Of a DNA stretch of 64,000 bases, positions 58,898 through 64,000 are shown piece after piece. The notes below the pieces were generated by a model, which was not told the DNA's origin, did not search any database, and saw only the letters and a list, made by a program, of their open reading frames with translations. The stretch covers positions 1,562,001-1,626,000 of the forward strand of contig NC_041782.1 in the NCBI RefSeq assembly GCF_900090045.1. Direction: 5' to 3'. Both the position numbers and the translations under genes were made by a program. The number at the start of each line of letters is the position of its first letter. The first letter of the stretch is position 1. The stretch comes from Plasmodium malariae. Its lineage: Eukaryota > Apicomplexa > Aconoidasida > Haemosporida > Plasmodiidae.

Positions 58898-60301
58898 TTA
58901 GTAAGCTTTTTTCAATTTTGCGCAGATTCGGTTTATATAGGATGTAAAAAAAATAAACATATACATGACATCCATTTTAATAACGTATAAGCTTTTTTTT
59001 AAGTAGGTAATCATTGAAATAGCTTCGCACAATTTATAATGTTTTCTTTTGATTGTGTTGCTGTTATACACGTTTTGAGAAACGGTAATATTATTTGTCT
59101 TGCTGAAAGTGCTACGGTCAGTACTACTGGAAGTACTAGTGTCAATATTACGGCCATGTCCATCATCATTTCTACCGTTGGCAGTACTTGATCCTTTTTT
59201 TAAATACAACAGTGTTTTTAAGAGTTGACTATTATCATTCTGACCATATGTTGTGTTATCTTTCTTTTTTTTTTTTTCGATCTTTATTTTGTTAAGAAAC
59301 GAATGCAATTTCTTAAAAAAGTTGATGTAGTGTTTATTCAACTTTTTGGAAGAAAGACGGATGATTTTTTTATTTTTTATATAAACTTTTCCTTTTATTT
59401 CTTTTCTTTTTTTTAAAATGTGTGCAATTTTTTCATTGTTCAGTATATCATTTAAGCTGTTACTGTTTGTACTGGGGTTTTTTTCAAAATTGTAGTGTGG
59501 CATAAATGTATACATATCTTTACATATATATTTACACAAATGATTATTTAAAAGGTGTATATCGTCATTATCATGGTATTTACTATCATCGTATTTACCA
59601 TTGTCGTATTTATCATCGTCGTATTTACCATCGTCGTATTTACCATCGTCGTATTTACCATCGTCGTATTTACCATCGTCGTATTTACCATTCGGTACCT
59701 TTCCGAATTGATAGTTACACCTTTCCTCTTTTTTTATATCATGGTAATTACATAACGAAACGCCTTTTTTCAACCTTTCTGCTTTCTTGTCATTATTACG
59801 AACATAATTTACATTTTTAATTGAAGTACGACATTTTTTATTTAAAATAAAATTTCCTTTTTTATATTTGAGCAATAATGATAAAAACGTTTTATTATAA
59901 CATTCGACAGATGAATTATAGTCTGTGTGCTCATATAGTAATTCATCATAAAAATTTTTTTTGTTTTTATTACCATTCAGTTGTTTGTAATAATGTTTGT
60001 ACATATTCATAGTATGTTTTCTCAACCCTTTGAATGTCTTTTTCCTTTTTCTTTTTTTTGTTCTCTGCTTTTTTTTCACACGTCCAAATTTTAAGTAGTA
60101 ATTCTCTTTTTCATGAATAGTGGTAGTACAACATTTTAAAAATAAATTCCCCTTACTACTGTATCCTCTTTTTTCTTTTCCCTTTTTATTACTTACCCCT
60201 TTTTCTCGTTTCGGTAAATTGTTCAGTTGTAAATAAAGAAGAAAATTATACTTCGCTAAGTATAATTCCTTAAGTAAATCAATGCATAAATTTTCCAACA
60301 T
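58898..60301 (-). CDS. Basic Lys/Asn-rich protein of unknown function
   Basis: A single open frame of 467 residues from the ATG at 60301. It starts MLENLCIDLLKELYLAKYNF, an amphipathic or hydrophobic helix, followed by a very basic region rich in Lys-Lys pairs. In the middle is a tandem DDGKY repeat (about residues 203-243). The C terminus has a moderately hydrophobic segment (VMYMFIFFTSYINRI) that could be a tail anchor. I recognise no family. It is convergent with the RAP gene and divergent from the VTI1 gene, sharing the 0.9-kb upstream region with it. Confidence 0.72.
   Translation of the reverse strand: MLENLCIDLLKELYLAKYNFLLYLQLNNLPKREKGVSNKKGKEKRGYSSKGNLFLKCCTTTIHEKENYYLKFGRVKKKQRTKKRKRKKTFKGLRKHTMNMYKHYYKQLNGNKNKKNFYDELLYEHTDYNSSVECYNKTFLSLLLKYKKGNFILNKKCRTSIKNVNYVRNNDKKAERLKKGVSLCNYHDIKKEERCNYQFGKVPNGKYDDGKYDDGKYDDGKYDDGKYDDDKYDNGKYDDSKYHDNDDIHLLNNHLCKYICKDMYTFMPHYNFEKNPSTNSNSLNDILNNEKIAHILKKRKEIKGKVYIKNKKIIRLSSKKLNKHYINFFKKLHSFLNKIKIEKKKKKDNTTYGQNDNSQLLKTLLYLKKGSSTANGRNDDGHGRNIDTSTSSSTDRSTFSKTNNITVSQNVYNSNTIKRKHYKLCEAISMITYLKKSLYVIKMDVMYMFIFFTSYINRICAKLKKAY
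59575..59695 (-). repeat. 15-bp repeat encoding Asp-Asp-Gly-Lys-Tyr
   Basis: Seven or eight direct copies of a 15-bp unit within the basic protein gene, with single-residue variants (DDDKY, DNGKY, DDSKY) at one end. In frame. Confidence 0.92.
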
Positions 60302-61193
60302 TTTTCACAAAAAAAAAAAAAAAAAATTATAAACAAGCAAGAAAAAAAAATAAATAAAATAGCTGCACGATATAATGCTTTTTCCTTAAAGTATTTCTTT
60401 AAGGCATAAAAGGGAGAGGCAAGAAGAAAGGATGAAAAAAGGGCGAATAAGAAATAATAATGAAGGAAAAAACAAACAAACAATATTACATTTGTGTATG
60501 TATTTACATTTTTGCGAAATCGTGAGAAGTTAATTTATGCAACTTATTCCTTTGAGTGTAACATAGGGGGAGGTTAGAAATATGAGAAAAGTTAACCACA
60601 CCTTAGTTATAGTTTTCACAAATTTAAAGACGCAGATATGTAAGTACTTCCATATATGTATACATAATACATATTCGTACATAATATAAACCTACATTCG
60701 TACATACATACGTACATAATACTTACACATATATACGTACATAATACTTACACATATATACGTACATAATACTTACACATATATACGTACATACATACAT
60801 ATACATATATACGTGTATATAATATATTTAAATTCTGCTTTGCTACAAAACTTGCATCATTCATTGCACAACTTACCACCGTGAGGGAATAAAATTAGGA
60901 AAAAAAAAAAAAAATTATGAACAAGCAAGAAAAAAAAAAAAAAAAAGGAGGTAACATCAAATAAAAATAGAAAATGAATAATTAATCTGTGAAGTAAAAA
61001 AAAAAAAAATAAAAAAATTATTAACAAGCAATAAAATTAAAAAACAAAAAATGAAAAAACGAAAACGGGTAAATGACATGACTTAAAAAAAAAAAAAAAA
61101 AAAAAATCGTTTTCTTCATTTTTACAAATCATTAATATATAGTACTCTATTTTACTTAAAGTATTATATATTTTAGAGAAATTCGCAGAAAAA
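60302..61193. other. Divergent upstream region of the basic protein and VTI1 genes
   Basis: Contains a 25-bp tandem array (60711-60795) and several poly-A runs with a recurring TTATNAACAAGC(A)A string near 60326, 60917 and 61018, suggesting local duplication. No gene seen. Confidence 0.5.
60711..60795. repeat. 25-bp tandem array (CGTACATAATACTTACACAT...)
   Basis: CGTAC recurs at 60711, 60736, 60761 and 60786, giving three nearly identical 25-bp units. Confidence 0.93.
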
Positions 61194-62976
61194 ATGATTA
61201 CTTACTCAGAATACCTTGATGAATATGTGAAAGATTTAAATAATTATTGCCATAAAATAAAAAAGTCAATTTTTAACATCGGAAGTTAGAAATTGAGAAA
61301 AAAATTAGAAAAAAAGTTCAACGGAAGGATAAGCAACGAAAACGCTTGTTATTATCTATACATATATATATATATATATATATATGTACATATGTGTACA
61401 TTTATTTATACACAAACTACTGCTATTTTTTTTTAAAAAACACTTCAGATCGAGGGGATTACGAAAAAACGAGAGAATATGTTTTAGAAGCTGAAAAATG
61501 TGTATATATATATATATATATTATATGTGCATTCAATCTATACCATGATGCACATGCTTTTTATATTTTTTTTTTTGTGACATATAATTAACGTTCATCC
61601 ATCTTATTACGACTTTCCAATAACCTATACTTTATTGTGTTAATTTTAATGATTTGCAATTTATGATTTACATTGTGTAGTTCGGCCTATTTCCATTACT
61701 ATTTATGATTATATATATATATATATATATGCCCATTTATAATTTTACCTTCCCTTTTTTGTTATTCGGTTTAATCAGATAAAGCAAATTATAATAGAAA
61801 CAAATAGTTTGCCAAAAGGATCTCATAAAATATTTGATGAAGTACGAAAAGAAATTCTACAAAGAAAAAAATAAAATATCTATGATTGCTTTGTTCTATT
61901 TTGCGTAGTAAATTTTGCTATTTCTACATTTTTTTTTTTTTTTTTTTTTTCATATTTCAGATAAATAAATATAATTCAGACCTAAAGAAATATAAAAGTA
62001 TTTTAGAAAGAATGAGTAGCGATTATTATTCCGATGAAGCTGTAAGGAAGAAACAAAAAGAAAAATAAAGAAACAAATCTGTATAAAAAAAAAAAAAATT
62101 CTATAGCGTAGAAAAACAACTTTGACATTATATTTCCATTATTTATATTTTTTTTATTTTTCTTTTGTTCTATATTTGCTCAGATCAACAATAGAGAATA
62201 TGACATTACAAGAAAGTACGTGGAGGGGACAAACTTTCTAAAAGAATCTGAGAAGTATAAAAATGAAAATTCATAAAATTAATATGTTTGTTTTTAAAAA
62301 ATAAAATATGTTTTCCTCAATTAAGTAGCTCTACAACTGCACAATTGCACAATTATTCAGTTTCATTAGTTCTTCAGTTCCTCATTTATTTTCTTTTTGT
62401 CCTTTTTAGGAGAGCCCAAGATGTTGAAGACATGGGTTAAATTTTGTATTAACTTTTTCATAATTTTTACAAATTTGAAGTTTTATTATTATTTTTTTTT
62501 TTTATACAATTATATTTTTGTTTGAACTACCGCAGGTTACACAATAATGAACGAGCTGACCTCGCAGAGGAGTGCCATCCTGAGGACCAAACTATATGTA
62601 TTATATTAAAAAAAAAAATAAAAAAGGAAAAAAAAAAAAATAAAATAATAAAAATTATCATCACTTATTAAAATGCAATGAAATTATGCACACATATTTA
62701 CTGAACAGGTAAATATTTATGTATTTACACTTGTGTATGCCTCAATTTGTATTTGAAGTTTTATGTCTGTTTCTATCCCTCTTTCTGTTTCTATATATAT
62801 ATATATATATATTAATTTTTTTTTAGACTGGCGAAACGAGGCAGGAACAAAATAGAGTAAAGCGCATGCTCTTGAGTATATACCAAAATAAGCTGCTGTT
62901 TAAATGTTTACTCATATTAATAATAATATTGTTGGTAATAGCAAATATAGGGATTATAATATACAAGATAAAATGA
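61194..62976 (+). CDS. VTI1: VTI1-type Qb-SNARE, eight exons (198 residues)
   Basis: Spliced model: 61194-61284, 61449-61501, 61779-61841, 61961-62041, 62184-62254, 62410-62435, 62536-62597, 62827-62976. All joins are GT-AG and all phases agree, giving 198 residues. The N-terminal half is the helical Habc-type region (EAEKCIKQIIIETNSLP...). The SNARE helix follows, with its likely zero-layer Gln at position 139 (NELTSQRSAI). A C-terminal membrane anchor at about 176-195 (LLILIIILLVIANIGIIIY) leaves only KIK outside. Layout and spacing match VTI1, which works in Golgi/endosome vesicle fusion. The first junction (61284/61449, making an Asn codon) is the least certain. Individual exons are 26-150 bp, so no exon stands out as an open frame on its own. 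Confidence 0.9.
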
Positions 62977-63397
62977 TTTAAATTAGTTCCGGTGCGTACA
63001 TAAGTTATTAAGGATATATGATTATAAAATTATTAACACATTATCAGTTATGCGTCAGCAAGGTGAAAATTAAAGTGTTTGAATTGGACAAGACATATAT
63101 TAATTAATTTGAAAGTTTGATTCATGCTTTTCACTTAGTAATTATTTTTTTACATTTTATTTAATTTCTAATTTAGTTCTAATTCATTCCTAATTTATGC
63201 ATCAAAATGTGTGTACATGAAAATATTTTGTGTATGCTTATTCAATTTTTAAAATAATTTTTTGTAAAAAAGTATTAATTTTTTAAATTTTATTTTTCGG
63301 TGTTTTATTTTATTTAATTTTTTTTGTGTATGTGTGTGTGTGTATGTGTGTTCACAACAAAACTAATTTGATTATTTTGTTAATTTATACAATGGAA
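62977..63397. other. Convergent intergenic region
   Basis: 3' flank of VTI1 and of the minus-strand gene at the right edge. T-rich, with a short TG-rich run near 63325-63352. No gene seen. Confidence 0.5.
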
Positions 63398-63770
63398 TTA
63401 TAATTCTTCGTAGTTTTCTCCTTTTTCATCTTTTGCCCGTTCATTAGTATTACTATTATTGTCATCACTGCTACTGTTACTACGATTGTTGTTATTTTCG
63501 TTTGATGGGATATCATCACCTATGCTTTTCTCCTTATCATATTCGCTGTGCATGTGATTGTATTCTTCGTTTCCCACATCTCCGTTTTTCAAGTTCTCAT
63601 TTTCTTGTAAGTCATTTTTACTTTCGGTTGTAGTTACCTTTTCGTTATTTGCATTTGCACTTGTTTTTTCCTTTTCTTCATCTTTTTCGCTATCTTTTTT
63701 ACCTTTATCTTTTTCCTCTTTTCTTTTTTTTTCTTCTTCTTTTAAAAAATCTTGAATACTATCTTGGTAC
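63398..63770 (-). CDS. Last exon of a minus-strand gene continuing beyond the window (charged C terminus)
   Basis: The exon most likely begins at 63770 after a TATATATTTAG acceptor and reads YQDSIQDFLKEEEKKRKEEK onward to a stop at 63398, about 123 residues. An ATG at 63784 just before the acceptor could instead start a 128-residue protein, but its first residues would be intron-like sequence. The segment is a Lys/Glu-rich, coiled-coil-like run followed by an Asn/Ser/Asp-rich acidic tail. No domain is recognisable; the informative part of the gene should lie to the right of the window. Confidence 0.6.
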
Positions 63771-63894
63771 CTAAATATATACATAATTAAACGCAGTTTG
63801 TATATGGGCGTTTCGAGTGACAGCAGGTGTTCGTAACGCTGTCCTTACAACTTTTGTTTAGATATCTTTGCATTGATAATCTTTTATTATTTCA

Positions 63895-64000
63895 TTATTT
63901 CGTTGTTTCGTTATATTTTCATTTTATCGTTTCGTTATATTTTCATTTTATCGTTTCGTTATATTTTCATTTTATCGTTTCGTTATATTTTCATTTTATC
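63895..64000. repeat. 24-bp tandem array (TTTCGTTATATTTTCATTTTATCG) running off the window
   Basis: About four direct copies with a 24-bp period, preceded by partial copies, continuing to the last base. If the minus-strand gene's intron lies here, the array is intronic. Confidence 0.88.

Overview
The window is nuclear DNA of a malaria parasite (Plasmodium). The evidence is extreme A+T richness outside genes, long poly-A/T and (AT)n tracts, asparagine- and lysine-rich proteins, short AT-rich introns and an unmistakable CTRP gene (circumsporozoite- and TRAP-related protein). From memory, CTRP, eIF4E, a RING protein, a PP2A-like phosphatase, a DER1-like protein and a VTI1 SNARE lie together around the centromere of P. 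falciparum chromosome 3, so this looks like the syntenic region of another Plasmodium species. I cannot name the species.

Layout. 1-11.8 kb: CTRP on the minus strand, then a stretch that appears to hold an easily missed multi-exon membrane-protein gene (about 9.42-11.08 kb, minus). 11.8-23.1 kb: eIF4E (plus), a two-exon SWIM zinc-finger protein (minus), a membrane protein (minus) and a 1017-residue Lys/Asn-rich two-exon protein (minus). 23.1-35.8 kb: no intact gene. Its middle (about 28.46-30.96 kb) is almost pure A+T with 26-bp tandem repeats, which is the expected form of a Plasmodium regional centromere. 35.8-49.6 kb: a large Asn-rich RING-H2 protein (plus), a LENG1/CIR_N-type protein (minus), a zinc-ribbon protein (minus) and two likely tiny spliced genes. 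49.6-64 kb: a PP4/PP6-type phosphatase, a DER1-like protein and a RAP-domain protein (all plus), an unknown basic protein (minus), an eight-exon VTI1-type SNARE (plus) and the last exon of a gene that runs off the right edge (minus).

Most interesting result: both flanks of the centromere core carry heavily decayed, stop-riddled stretches on the minus strand whose translations follow Ty1/copia-type Pol in the right order. These are integrase end, reverse transcriptase and RNase H at about 28.3-25.85 kb, and integrase zinc-finger region plus integrase core at about 32.52-31.9 kb. Mammalian Plasmodium genomes are generally regarded as almost free of transposons, so pericentromeric retrotransposon fossils would be notable. 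The reading was done by eye and needs a profile search.

Functional themes: ookinete motility (CTRP), translation (eIF4E), ubiquitin/ER-associated degradation or apicoplast import (RING, DER1-like), phosphatase signalling, organelle RNA metabolism (RAP), vesicle fusion (VTI1) and possibly homologous recombination (SWIM/SWS1-like). The genes are independent eukaryotic transcription units, not operons.
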